DNA from: Suilimivivens sp964393865
GTDB lineage: Bacteria; Bacillota; Clostridia; Lachnospirales; Lachnospiraceae
DNA length: 64,000 nt
Direction of reading: 5' to 3'
Assembly: GCA_964393865.1 (NCBI GenBank)
Contig: CAYMUW010000004.1
Span: forward strand, 43,820-107,819
The notes beneath the pieces are model-generated. The model was not told where the DNA came from and searched no databases. It saw nothing but the letters and a program-made list of their open reading frames with translations. The translations under genes and the position numbers were made by a program. Within the stretch, counting starts at the first letter, position 1. Each line of letters opens with the position of its first letter. Positions 7,431 through 16,372 of this stretch are shown one piece after another.

Positions 7431-10136
7431 TTAGGCTTCAGGAAATTCCTGTTCCCTCAGCGCTTTCAGCTGCTCCTTCATCTCCCCGGACACTCCATCC
7501 AAAAGATAATTCCTGTCCGTTTCCGGCCTGTCCAGATAATCCTCCCTCAACATTCCCTCAAGAAGCTTAATTTCCTCCCACAGATCCCTTGCGGATAAAA
7601 GCTTGCAGCCCTCTCCCCTGATAATGATCTGCTCAAGTCCGTCTGAGGTTGCCACGGTAATATCGTACTTTTTGCTGTTATCATGGGCAAATTTTTCAAT
7701 GAATCGGTCTGCCGTTTCCGCCTCTCTGGTATACACCACATGAATATTGTGATAGTCAAACATCTCCGTAGGATGGCCTTTTAATCTGTAAGCGTCAAAA
7801 ACAGCGATAAGACTGCATTTTTTGACAGCCTGATAATTGCATAAAATATCAAGCAGCTTTCCCCTTGCGCCGTCCAGATTTATTTCCGCCAGTTCCTTCA
7901 AATCATCCCACGCAAAAATCACATTATAGCCATCTACCAGAAGATATGCTTCCCGCTTTCCCTGCCCCTTGTACACACGAGTCGAGGAAGCTTTGCTTTC
8001 CCCTACGGTTTTTCTTTCCCGCTGCCAGCCTTCCCGTTTCCTGCTGCCCGCAGGCCTGTTGTTATTGGAGGTACTGTTAATAATGCTGTCTATCTCATCC
8101 GTGCCGAGAAAGATTTCTCCGCCCTGTTCTTTCAGCATTTCCTGTCTGTTTAGCGCTGCCTGTCTGCGCCTTTGAAGCTCCTCCTCAAAAGCGCTTTCCA
8201 TCACAGCCTTCCTGCTTCCCGCAAAACAGCTTTCCAGATGCATGTAGTCTTTGACCTGATTCCAGGGCACCACAAAGCCTGCTCCATGAGCGCAGAATAC
8301 GGAACCTGTAGGATTTCGCAAATCTGCCTCCGGATCATACCCTCTTTTCTCTATGACCTCCCGCGCATTATGACAGGGCGCATAGCCCTTTAAGCTGCAG
8401 GAAAGCCGCCCATGCCCTTTGGTGTAGGCCGTTACCTCCTTCTGATAATCCCGAAAGGTTTCCACAGGCGCTGTTCCCGTAAGCACTGCCGTGCCGCCCA
8501 CCCTTTGCTCCAGCATAGAGCTGCCGCAAAGCTTTTCAATATCCGTCATAGCCCGTCCAATGCAGTCCTCCGGGATTTCCAGCCTGAATTCATAGACCGG
8601 CTCCAGCAGCACCGAAGAGGCCTCCATAAGCCCCTGTCTGAGCGCGCGATAGGTTGCCTGCCTGAAATCACCGCCCTCCGTGTGCTTTAAATGAGCCCGT
8701 CCGGAAACCAGAGTAATTTTCATATCCGTAATGGGTGAGCCTGTCAGAACGCCTCTGTGCTCCTTTTCTTCCAAATGAGTCAGAACCAGTCTCTGCCAGT
8801 TTTTTGCAAGGATATCCTCACTACAGTCAAGCGCAAACAAAAGACCACTTCCCGGCTCTCCCGACTCCAGCAGAAGATGTACCTCCGCATAATGGCGCAG
8901 GGGTTCAAAATGCCCGACTCCCTCTACAGTGTCCGCTATGGTCTCCTTATACACGATACGCCCTGTTCCAAAGGAAACCTCCACGCCAAATCTTTCGAAA
9001 ATAATACGCTTTAATATCTCGATCTGCACCTCGCCCATAACCTTGGCATGAATTTCCTGAAGTTCCTCATCCCACAGAATATGAAGCATGGGCTCCTCCT
9101 CCTGAAGCTGCAAAAGCTTTGGCATCATAGCCGCCGGATCACACCCCTCAGGCAGATTTACACAGTAGCTAAGTACCGGTTCCAGCACAGGCGCTTCCAG
9201 AGCCTTCTCCACCCCAAATCCCTGCCCCGGCAGTGTTTTCATAAGTCCCGTCACCGCACAAACGCTTCCGCTCACTGCTTCGCTTACGGTCTCAAACTTT
9301 TCTCCCGAATAAATACGAATCTGATTCACCTTTTCCTCCGGCATCAGCTCCGTTCTGGCCTTAAGGCTCCCTCCCGTAATCTTCATATGCGTAAGGCGGT
9401 TTCCCTGATTGTCTCTGGTAATTTTAAAAACTCTTGCTCCAAATTCACCGGAATAGGAAGGCTGGGGCGCATATTCCTTTATTCCCTGAATCAGCTCCTC
9501 TATCCCAAAAAGCTTTAGGGCAGAGCCAAAAAAGCAGGGGAAAACCTTTCTCCCTGCAATTCCTCTCTTTACTTTTTCTTTCTCTATTTTCCCTGTTTCC
9601 AAAAAGTCATTTAAAAGCGTTTCGTCACACAGCGCAAGACTTTCATAAATGTTCTCCGCAGCTTCCTCTGTAAAATCCACACAGCCTCCGTCAAGCTGCT
9701 GCGCCAGTTCCTTTAAAATTGCTTCCTTATCGGTACCCTGCTGGTCCATCTTGTTAACAAATAAAAAGACCGGTATCTGATACCTTTCCAAAAGCCGCCA
9801 CAATGTTTTGGTATGCCCCTGCACGCCGTCACTGCCGCTGATTACCAGCACCGCCATATCAAGCACCTGCAGGGTACGCTCCATCTCTGCGGAAAAATCC
9901 ACATGTCCCGGCGTATCCAGTAAGGTAATCTGCAAATCCTCATAATCAAGAATCGCCTGCTTGGAAAAGATGGTAATTCCTCTTTCTCTCTCCATCTCAT
10001 AGGTATCCAGAAAGGTGTCCTTCTTATCTACCCTTCCCAGCCTGCGGATACTTCCGCAGGTATAAAGCATTGCCTCCGATAAAGTTGTCTTGCCTGCATC
10101 TACATGGGCCAAAATGCCTGCCGTCAGCCTTCTCAT
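7431..10136 (-). CDS. Tet(M)-like translation GTPase fused to Rae1/YacP nuclease domain
   Basis: A 901-residue fusion. Residues 1-650 are a ribosomal-protection (Tet(M)/EF-G-like) factor: P-loop AHVDAGKT 10-17, switch Thr in RGITI near 55, DTPGH 74-78, NKMD 128-131, GSAL near 204, domain II about 230-310, a domain IV core GGDFRQATYRALRQG near 488, and a domain V region to about 640. A hydrophilic, basic linker with a GTDEIDSI motif (678-685) follows. Residues 730-870 match Rae1/YacP (NYN/PIN fold): LLVDGYN with Asp735 and VATSD with Asp832 are the expected acidic metal ligands. Tet(M) acts at the ribosomal A site and Rae1 cuts mRNA in the A site, so the fusion plausibly couples GTPase-driven clearing with mRNA cleavage; this is inference. 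It starts four bases after the ROK kinase gene. A plain tetracycline-resistance label would be misleading. Confidence 0.9.
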   Translation of the reverse strand: MRRLTAGILAHVDAGKTTLSEAMLYTCGSIRRLGRVDKKDTFLDTYEMERERGITIFSKQAILDYEDLQITLLDTPGHVDFSAEMERTLQVLDMAVLVISGSDGVQGHTKTLWRLLERYQIPVFLFVNKMDQQGTDKEAILKELAQQLDGGCVDFTEEAAENIYESLALCDETLLNDFLETGKIEKEKVKRGIAGRKVFPCFFGSALKLFGIEELIQGIKEYAPQPSYSGEFGARVFKITRDNQGNRLTHMKITGGSLKARTELMPEEKVNQIRIYSGEKFETVSEAVSGSVCAVTGLMKTLPGQGFGVEKALEAPVLEPVLSYCVNLPEGCDPAAMMPKLLQLQEEEPMLHILWDEELQEIHAKVMGEVQIEILKRIIFERFGVEVSFGTGRIVYKETIADTVEGVGHFEPLRHYAEVHLLLESGEPGSGLLFALDCSEDILAKNWQRLVLTHLEEKEHRGVLTGSPITDMKITLVSGRAHLKHTEGGDFRQATYRALRQGLMEASSVLLEPVYEFRLEIPEDCIGRAMTDIEKLCGSSMLEQRVGGTAVLTGTAPVETFRDYQKEVTAYTKGHGRLSCSLKGYAPCHNAREVIEKRGYDPEADLRNPTGSVFCAHGAGFVVPWNQVKDYMHLESCFAGSRKAVMESAFEEELQRRRQAALNRQEMLKEQGGEIFLGTDEIDSIINSTSNNNRPAGSRKREGWQRERKTVGESKASSTRVYKGQGKREAYLLVDGYNVIFAWDDLKELAEINLDGARGKLLDILCNYQAVKKCSLIAVFDAYRLKGHPTEMFDYHNIHVVYTREAETADRFIEKFAHDNSKKYDITVATSDGLEQIIIRGEGCKLLSARDLWEEIKLLEGMLREDYLDRPETDRNYLLDGVSGEMKEQLKALREQEFPEA

Positions 10137-10139
10137 ATC

Positions 10140-11015
10140 TTATCCTTCCTGCAAAGCCCTTCTTCCAAGCTCCAGCGCTCCCATAATTCCCTGATCATCA
10201 TTTAAGCTTGTAGGAACAATATAATGCTCCATATCACTTAACTGTCCTGTCTTAAGGTAACCGTTTAACATCTCCTCCACATATCCCCGTATCATGGGGA
10301 AAAGCTGCTCCTGATGCATAACGCCTCCCCCCAGAATAATCATTTCCGGAGAAAGGGTTAAGATATATCCGCTAAGCGCCTGAGCAATATAATAGGCTTC
10401 CAAATCCCAAACCTCTTTCTGATCCTTTAACTCAATGGCCTTTCTGCCCCATCGTTCCTCCAATGCAGGCCCTGACGCCATTCCCTCCAGACAGTTCTTG
10501 TGATAAGGGCACTTTCCCGGATAGGTATCCCCCTGCCTTCTGCTGACCATGACATGTCCGGCCTCTGGATGCAGCATCCCGTGCAAAAGCTTTCCTTCAA
10601 TATAAATTCCTGCTCCTACTCCTGTTCCGATGGTGATATAAATTACACAGCTTTTTCCCTTCGCCTGGCCAAAGGTGACCTCTCCCAATACGGAACCGTT
10701 CACATCCGTGTCAAAGCCTACGGGACAGCCCAGCGCCTTTTCGAAGGCTCCTACAATATTGCAGTTTGCCCATGCCAGCTTGGGTGTGCTGGTAATATAA
10801 CCATAGGTAGGAGAATTGGGATTGGGATCAATAGGTCCGAAACAGCCAATGCCTAACGCCCCAATCTGCGCCTTTCTAAAATATTCTATCATTTCGGGGA
10901 TTGTTTCCTCAGGCGTCCTGGTGGGGATTGAAACCTGCTCCAAAATCTTTCCTGTTTCATTTCCGATTGCACAGACCATTTTGGTTCCGCCTGCTTCTAA
11001 TGCTCCAAGTCTCAT
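10140..11015 (-). CDS. ROK-family sugar kinase, fructokinase type
   Basis: A 291-residue cytoplasmic kinase. The ATP-binding start ALEAGGTKMVCAIG and the sugar-binding region ending in the catalytic-type FDTDVNG are present. The ROK zinc site is complete: GH of EAGH, then CPYHKNC with its two Cys and His. This sub-group (ScrK/YdhR-like) phosphorylates fructose, less often mannose or glucose. The ATG is preceded by AGGAGAAGG. It is followed after four bases by the GTPase/nuclease gene and preceded by a histidine phosphatase, so the three are likely one transcript. No sugar transporter sits beside it. Confidence 0.92.
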   Translation of the reverse strand: MRLGALEAGGTKMVCAIGNETGKILEQVSIPTRTPEETIPEMIEYFRKAQIGALGIGCFGPIDPNPNSPTYGYITSTPKLAWANCNIVGAFEKALGCPVGFDTDVNGSVLGEVTFGQAKGKSCVIYITIGTGVGAGIYIEGKLLHGMLHPEAGHVMVSRRQGDTYPGKCPYHKNCLEGMASGPALEERWGRKAIELKDQKEVWDLEAYYIAQALSGYILTLSPEMIILGGGVMHQEQLFPMIRGYVEEMLNGYLKTGQLSDMEHYIVPTSLNDDQGIMGALELGRRALQEG

Positions 11016-11069
11016 TGTCCTTCTCCTTTTTCTTTCAAATATATTTCCGTTAAAGCAAATTCTGCGATA

Positions 11070-11660
11070 TCACTCTCTGTCTGCCCGGCATCTCTCCTGC
11101 AGCAATGCCGGATTCAGTTCCACAATTTTCGTATTACCTATCTTGTAATTCCTGGCCATATCTTCAAAGGGTGTGTCATAAATATATGACATTAATGTCA
11201 TAATCACTGCACTGTGTGTCACAATTAGTACATTCCCTGTATTTTCGGCAATAATCCCGTTTAATGACTCAAGGAGTCTGTCCAACAGCTGCTGATAGGA
11301 TTCTCCCTCCGGCGGCAGCTGGTATCTGCGGTTTTTATGCCAGATGCCATATTCCTCCGGAAACAGCTCTCTTACCTGACGCCAGGAATAGCCTTCCCAT
11401 TTCCCCAATGACATTTCTTCCAGTCCCTGCTTAATAATCGGCTCAATTCCCATTCCCCGCCCGATCACCTGTGCAGTCTCCAACGCCCTCTTTTGGGGGC
11501 TGGTATAAACAGCGTCTATTGTATAGTTTTCCTTCAACAGCCCTGCTAATGCTTCTGCCTGCTTCTTTCCTGTCTCGTTTAAAACGGTATCGCTCTTTCC
11601 CTGAATTTTATTTTGTATGTTCCAGTCGGTCTCACCATGTCTTACCAGATAAAGCTTCAT
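11070..11660 (-). CDS. Histidine phosphatase family protein (PhoE/GpmB-like)
   Basis: A 196-residue member of the phosphoglycerate-mutase-like superfamily. The catalytic LVRHGETDWN motif is at the N-terminus, the second catalytic His is in VTHSAV, and the intermediate Arg and Glu are in SPQKRALETA and EMSLGKWEGY. The family includes broad-specificity phosphatases, alpha-ribazole phosphatase and phosphoglycerate mutases; which one cannot be told. A GTG two codons earlier lies inside the GAGGTGG ribosome site, so I take the ATG at 11660. First gene of the set that runs through the ROK kinase and the GTPase/nuclease fusion. Confidence 0.88.
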   Translation of the reverse strand: MKLYLVRHGETDWNIQNKIQGKSDTVLNETGKKQAEALAGLLKENYTIDAVYTSPQKRALETAQVIGRGMGIEPIIKQGLEEMSLGKWEGYSWRQVRELFPEEYGIWHKNRRYQLPPEGESYQQLLDRLLESLNGIIAENTGNVLIVTHSAVIMTLMSYIYDTPFEDMARNYKIGNTKIVELNPALLQERCRADRE

Positions 11661-11869
11661 TTCCACCTCTTATATTTTCCCTCTAAATTGTGCAGCATCT
11701 CTCATTTATGAAAAAGTATATCACACTTACTGCTCTCACTGCAATCCACCCGCCTTTCCTTTGTCACAGCCCGCTCCATGGCAAAATATTGAACTGTTAC
11801 ATTTGCACAAAGCTCATGCTGCGGTAAATTAGCAAAAACGCCGAATTTCTTTTATTTTGAAGTCCTTAT

Positions 11870-11899
11870 CTGACATTTTCGCAAAAAATCGGTTAAAAT
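11870..11899 (+). promoter_or_regulatory. Promoter of the CarD-family gene
   Basis: CTGACA (11870-11875), an 18-base spacer and TAAAAT (11894-11899), each one mismatch from consensus, 26 bases before a strong AAGGAGGTG ribosome site. Confidence 0.55.
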
Positions 11900-11924
11900 A
11901 ATATATATAGTAAGGAGGTGTACT

Positions 11925-12446
11925 ATGTTTCAAAAAGGTGACTATGTAATTTGCGGTAATAACGGAATATGCTGCGTACAGGACATTACCACTCTGGATA
12001 TCACCGGTGTTGATAAAAAAAGAAAATACTATCTGCTGAAACCCGTATATCAGTCGGGCAGTACCATATATGTTCCTGTTGATGCAGCGGAAAAATCCCT
12101 TCGCCGGGCTACTTCCCGTGACGAAGCCAATGAGTTAATTCAATCCATTCCTGATATTCCTCTTATTCCGCTGGCAGACGAAAAGACACTGGAACGCACC
12201 TACAAAGAATACATGCATGAAGGAAGCTGTGAGGCTTGGGTAAAGCTGATCAAAACCATTTATCTGCGAAAAGAAAAACGGATTTTAAAGGGTTGTAAGA
12301 TCACTGCCGTGGACAGCCGCTATTTCAAGCTTGCAGAAGATTTTCTCTATGGTGAACTTTCCGTTGCACTTGGAATTTCCAGAGACGATGTTCGTGAATA
12401 CATTAAATCTTCTATCGATAATGAACATCCTGCAGCTGCCAAGTAA
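11925..12446 (+). CDS. CarD-family transcriptional regulator
   Basis: A 173-residue protein. The first 60 residues are the RNA-polymerase-interacting Tudor-like domain shared by CarD, CdnL and the TRCF interaction domain (FQKGDYVICGNNGICCVQDI, then YYLLKPVYQ...TIYVPVD). The rest is a helical DNA-contacting domain. Such proteins bind the polymerase beta subunit and stabilise open promoter complexes, especially at rRNA promoters. The start is fixed by AAGGAGGTG. It is a single-gene unit with its own promoter and terminator. Confidence 0.92.
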   Translation: MFQKGDYVICGNNGICCVQDITTLDITGVDKKRKYYLLKPVYQSGSTIYVPVDAAEKSLRRATSRDEANELIQSIPDIPLIPLADEKTLERTYKEYMHEGSCEAWVKLIKTIYLRKEKRILKGCKITAVDSRYFKLAEDFLYGELSVALGISRDDVREYIKSSIDNEHPAAAK

Positions 12447-12490
12447 ACTTTCTCCTGCTTTATGTAACATGTTTATAAAGTCCTTTTATT

Positions 12491-12521
12491 ATGTTGGTAA
12501 TCGGCATGATCCAACATTTTT
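12491..12521 (+). terminator. Terminator after the CarD-family gene
   Basis: ATGTTGG (12491-12497) pairs with CCAACAT (12511-12517) and runs into T residues. A second 11-base stem (12527-12537 with 12546-12556) spans the end of the convergent membrane-protein gene. Confidence 0.55.
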
Positions 12522-12537
12522 CCACAAGAAGGAATAG

Positions 12538-13080
12538 TTAAAAGGCTATTCCTTCTCCTGTATTGGGATACATGGCACACCAGGCCCCATCCACTGTAAA
12601 AATCAGTATCAGCACGATGCATAGCGCTGTTTTCCATCTGTCCGGAAGCTTTTCATACAACTTTTCGTACCAGGGTAAAATCAAACAGATTAACAAGGTA
12701 CCTCCTATTCCGAAGGTAATAACTCCCAGCAGACAGATGCGTCCGTTCAAATTCAAAAAATGTCCACTGTAATCCCACCACCTGATTCCCCACTTATGCT
12801 CCAAAAAAAAGCTGGTGAGATACTCAAGTACACTGCAGGTCAGTGCCGAACCGCCAAACACGATAAAAGGCCTGCTTCTAAGCCTTCGAAAAAGAAAGAA
12901 CAGCAAAAGCCCTCCCACGCCGTAAATAGGCAAGTAAGGGCCTTTGTATACACCTCTGTTGATAAAGCTGTGCTCCGTAAAGAAAAACAGGAATACCTCC
13001 CAAAGCCATCCGCTAAAGGAAATCAGGAAAAACAGCAACACATAATAATCAAATTTAGGATTCCACTTTACTTTTTTCAT
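12538..13080 (-). CDS. CmpB-like (putative ABC type IV) membrane protein
   Basis: A 180-residue membrane protein with about five helices matching the Lachnospiraceae-rich CmpB family (formerly DUF1113). Family marks are FLISFSGWLWEV near residue 18, NRGVYKGPYLPIYG near 41 and EYLTSFFLE near 86. The family is named as a putative ABC component but its role is not established. It stands alone, convergent with the CarD gene and upstream of nothing on its own strand, so no partner ATPase is visible. Confidence 0.85.
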   Translation of the reverse strand: MKKVKWNPKFDYYVLLFFLISFSGWLWEVFLFFFTEHSFINRGVYKGPYLPIYGVGGLLLFFLFRRLRSRPFIVFGGSALTCSVLEYLTSFFLEHKWGIRWWDYSGHFLNLNGRICLLGVITFGIGGTLLICLILPWYEKLYEKLPDRWKTALCIVLILIFTVDGAWCAMYPNTGEGIAF

Positions 13081-13124
13081 ATAAACAGGTTGCCCCGTCT
13101 ACCTAAAAATTATGAATAAGTATC

Positions 13125-14537
13125 TTAAGTAGCAGATATTTCTTGAGCCATGCCCTGCTCTGTCTTCTCGGAATTCTCCTTTTCCATAGCTTTTTTCACA
13201 GCAATCTTTTTCCATTTTCCCTGAAGGTAACGTGACACATTAAACAGTCCAGCAACCAGCCAGGTCAGCGCTGTTGCCAGCCAAACGCCCCAGACACCGA
13301 TCATAGGGATCATTGTAAGAGGCTTTGCAAAGCAGATACGGCCAAGCATTTCCACAATTCCGTTAGCAAAAGCAAATACAGCATCCCCAGCACCGTTTAA
13401 AAGGCCTCTGGTTACATAAATGGTTCCAAGGAACAGATAAAACCAACTGGTAATTTTAAGCGCCTGTGCACCGAAAGCAATAACCTCCTCCTCGCTGACA
13501 AACAGCTTCATAATCGTTTCTCCGCCAAACTTTGCCAAGGGAATCATGATTAATGAAAAGACTGCCATTATCATGAGACCCTTACGATATCCCTGACGGA
13601 CTCTGTCAATCTTGCCCGCGCCGATATTCTGCCCGGTATAGGTGGACATTGCCATGCCAAGAGAATTGTAAGGCTGCTGTACTAACTGTTCAATCCTGCT
13701 GGTTGCGGTAAACGCCGCTACCACAACGGAACCAAAGGTATTGACTACGCTCTGAAGAGCCACACAGGAAATTGCAATCAGTGAACTTTGAAATGCCAGC
13801 GGCACCCCCATTCTGATACATTGCCAGATAATATCAAAATCGGGCTTACGCAGCTTCCTGTCAATTTTGAAATATGGGTTTTTCAAAGCAGCAAATGCAA
13901 GACTTCCCACTCCGGAAAGCAATTGGGAAATAATTGTTGCAATGCCTGCACCTGCCACTCCCATACCAAAGGTCTTCACAAACAAAAGATCCAGAATAAT
14001 ATTCAAAATACTTGCCACAATCAGAAAATACAGCGGCGTTTTGGAATCTCCCACCGCACGAAGAATGGCAGAAATACAATTATAAAGCGATACTGCCAGA
14101 ACACCCGTGCACATAATCTTCATGTAAAGTACAGCATCATCCAAAATATTCTCAGGCGTATTTAAGAAAATTAAAACAGGCCGGGAAAGCAAAACTCCCA
14201 ACGCTCCCATTACTGTTCCTACCACCAGCATAATGTATGCCGCATTGGCAATTGCCTTTTTTACATAGTCATGATTTCCCGCACCAAAATGCTGGGAAAT
14301 AACCACTCCCGTTCCGTTTGACATGCCACCGCAAAGAGAAAAGAAAAGGAAATTCAAAGAACCGGTAGCTCCTACTGCCGCCAGTGCATCGGCCCCCACA
14401 ACCTGGCCCACAATCATGGAATCCACCATATTGTAAAGCTGTTGGAACACATTCCCTACCACCATGGGAAGCATAAATGTCAAAAGTAATCCGGTAGGCT
14501 TTCCCACCGTCATATCCTTTACGTAAGATGTTTTCAT
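13125..14537 (-). CDS. MATE family efflux transporter
   Basis: A 470-residue cation-coupled exporter with twelve hydrophobic helices in two related halves. The N-terminal DMTVGKPTGLLLTFMLPM, FQQLYNMVDSMIVGQ and QHFGAGN motifs, and GQNIGAGK in the second half, are typical of the DinF/NorM-like branch found in clostridia. The ATG has TGAGGAGAAG upstream. It is the first of three MATE genes in the window and is not next to a regulator. Substrate unknown. Confidence 0.93.
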   Translation of the reverse strand: MKTSYVKDMTVGKPTGLLLTFMLPMVVGNVFQQLYNMVDSMIVGQVVGADALAAVGATGSLNFLFFSLCGGMSNGTGVVISQHFGAGNHDYVKKAIANAAYIMLVVGTVMGALGVLLSRPVLIFLNTPENILDDAVLYMKIMCTGVLAVSLYNCISAILRAVGDSKTPLYFLIVASILNIILDLLFVKTFGMGVAGAGIATIISQLLSGVGSLAFAALKNPYFKIDRKLRKPDFDIIWQCIRMGVPLAFQSSLIAISCVALQSVVNTFGSVVVAAFTATSRIEQLVQQPYNSLGMAMSTYTGQNIGAGKIDRVRQGYRKGLMIMAVFSLIMIPLAKFGGETIMKLFVSEEEVIAFGAQALKITSWFYLFLGTIYVTRGLLNGAGDAVFAFANGIVEMLGRICFAKPLTMIPMIGVWGVWLATALTWLVAGLFNVSRYLQGKWKKIAVKKAMEKENSEKTEQGMAQEISAT

Positions 14538-14674
14538 AATAGCTTCTCCTCAAAAACAGTACTTTATATGATTTTTATATCACACTGTCCTTGAAGGAAC
14601 TATAATAAACCGCTTTGATTTTTGTCAAATTATCTTCTCTCTGTACAGCATAAAAATGTAGAGGCTTGTCCAAA

Positions 14675-15345
14675 TTATGTTTCAAATGAAGACAGCTGCG
14701 TATACTGCTCCGGAAACTCCTGCAGGTAATGAAAACAAGCATCCAAATCGCATATGATGTTATTTTCCCTGCATCTGCTTTTAAAAATTCTCATCAGCTC
14801 CCTGCTTCTTTCACTTGAAATTTCATAGGAATAGCCAAATTTTTGCCGGTATCTTTCTTTCATACCCGGAAAATGCCGGTCTAATGCAGCATAAAAATAT
14901 TCTCTGTCCCCTCCCGCAAAGTCATCCCCATTCCAAAGCAGATAATCCCGCGAACTTCTGCCGAGATGCAATAATCCAATATTCCTTCTATATTTTCTTT
15001 CGTATCATTGATAAAGGGCAAAACCGGCGAAAGCCATACGACGGTAGAAATTCCGTTTTCCCTGAAAATCTGCAATGCTTCATAGCGTTTCCTTGTGGTG
15101 CAGACATTGGGCTCTAATATTTTGCATAGCTCTTCGTCATAGGTCGTCAAGGTCATCTGCACCACACATTTGGCCTTCTGATTAATGCTCTTTAAAAGCT
15201 CCAGGTCCCGTAAAATTCTGTCCGACTTCGTTTGAATGGCAAGTCCAAAGCCGTAATGGTCAATAGTTTCCAGACATCTTCTGGTCAGTCCCAGCTGCTC
15301 CTCACAGTGCATGTAAGGATCGCACATGGCTCCCGTGCCGATCAT
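14675..15345 (-). pseudogene. Remnant of a radical-SAM (SPL-type) protein
   Basis: Two reading frames together give the C-terminal two thirds of a spore-photolyase-like radical SAM protein: the first part has GTGAMCDPYM and IQTKSD and the SPVLPFINDT segment, then the frame changes near 14940 at a GGGG run and continues with REYFYAALDRHFPGMKERY to the end. The N-terminal part, including the CxxxCxxC iron-sulfur motif, is missing; upstream sequence instead belongs to an unrelated membrane protein. It cannot bind the cluster or make a normal product. Confidence 0.85.
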
Positions 15346-15802
15346 ACACTGTTTCCGCTATATTCCCCGAAGCAAAGGCAATGTCCATACACCTCACATA
15401 ATAGCATATGGAATCCTTGGAAAAGGTAAATATCTTTTTCCTAAAATATCCGTTTTGAAGCTCCTTAAATCTGCGGTCTGTGAGTATTTTATGTACACGG
15501 TACTTCCTCATATCCTTTATTGGCGATAACGGAACTGCGCTGTCCTTTTTGTCCTTATCCGCCATATCATGATACAGGGCGTCCCCATAGATATGAAAGA
15601 TCAGTACAATACTGATAATATCGCAGGCAAAGAAACCGATAATACCTATCCAGATCCATGGAAGATTCCCGTACCCCTGCTTCTCCATCCTATCGCAAAA
15701 GATAATACATGCAAAGCTGCCAAAAAACAGCAGCAATGCAGCTATCATGGTCGCAATTACCTGAAATTTGCTTTTAACTTTTTTCCCATCCTCATTCCTC
15801 AT
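15302..15802 (-). pseudogene. Truncated two-helix membrane protein joined to the radical-SAM remnant
   Basis: A 166-codon frame with two transmembrane helices (about 15-35 and 47-70) and a cytoplasmic part ending KKIFTFSKDSICYYVR. Its last 20 codons are radical-SAM sequence read in the wrong frame, so a deletion has removed its own 3' end together with the 5' end of the neighbour; the join is near 15350. I do not recognise the family. It follows the DinB-like gene by 26 bases, probably the last member of that operon. No clear ribosome site precedes the ATG. Confidence 0.65.
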
Positions 15803-15828
15803 CTACACGTCAATCGTTATAGCAGACT

Positions 15829-16353
15829 TTATACTTCTCCATAATAGTTAGGCATGGGCTTTTCCGGATATTTCCCAAGCATATTAAGCACATAGGGCCA
15901 TTTGCCCGTATCCTCCACAAGAAACCCGTAAATCACTCCCATATGCCGATGCCAGTGCCGGAATTGTCCCAGAATCAGACGAAATCTGCTCATATCACAG
16001 CCCTTCGGGTTCTGGGAAAGCTCATAATCCTCCAATCCGGCAGTATAGCCTTGTATCTTATCCCTGATCCGAAAAAAGTAATTTTCCATTTGGCTTCTTT
16101 CTACCCGTTCCTCCCCGGGAATCACGTTTAAATCTGCCAGGGTTTCCGAATGAAAAGCAGGATTTTCATATGCAGAATCGCAGGGATTAATGTACCATCT
16201 GTCCATGGAATACAGGGTATGATAAAGATACTTCCACATGGGAATACCGTCATATTGCTTATTCCACAGCTCATCGGGAATACATTTCATAAGATTTTCC
16301 GTTTCCCATAAAGCCCGGTCTGTCAAATAGCGTATATCGTCACATAATGTCAT
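15829..16353 (-). CDS. DinB-like protein of unknown function
   Basis: A 174-residue soluble, mostly helical protein. The early DELWNKQYDGIPMWKYLYHTLYSMD segment and the late GQFRHWHRHMGVIYGFL, with spaced His residues, resemble the three-His metal site of the DinB/YfiT fold, whose members include bacillithiol and other thiol transferases. I see this as a fold-level similarity only. The frame opens earlier (16455) but would overlap the peptidase gene; the ATG at 16353 has AAGGAGGAACAGG upstream. It lies 19 bases after the S66 peptidase gene on the same strand. Confidence 0.7.
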   Translation of the reverse strand: MTLCDDIRYLTDRALWETENLMKCIPDELWNKQYDGIPMWKYLYHTLYSMDRWYINPCDSAYENPAFHSETLADLNVIPGEERVERSQMENYFFRIRDKIQGYTAGLEDYELSQNPKGCDMSRFRLILGQFRHWHRHMGVIYGFLVEDTGKWPYVLNMLGKYPEKPMPNYYGEV

Positions 16354-16372
16354 ATCCTGTTCCTCCTTATTC

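Noticed and set aside
7431..10136. Plain tetracycline resistance gene
   Set aside because: The GTPase part is only Tet(M)-like and carries a complete extra Rae1-type nuclease domain; resistance cannot be inferred from similarity alone.
12527..12556. Strong terminator between the CarD and CmpB-like genes
   Set aside because: The 11-base stem is perfect but has no T run in either direction; the smaller hairpin at 12491-12521 fits a terminator better.
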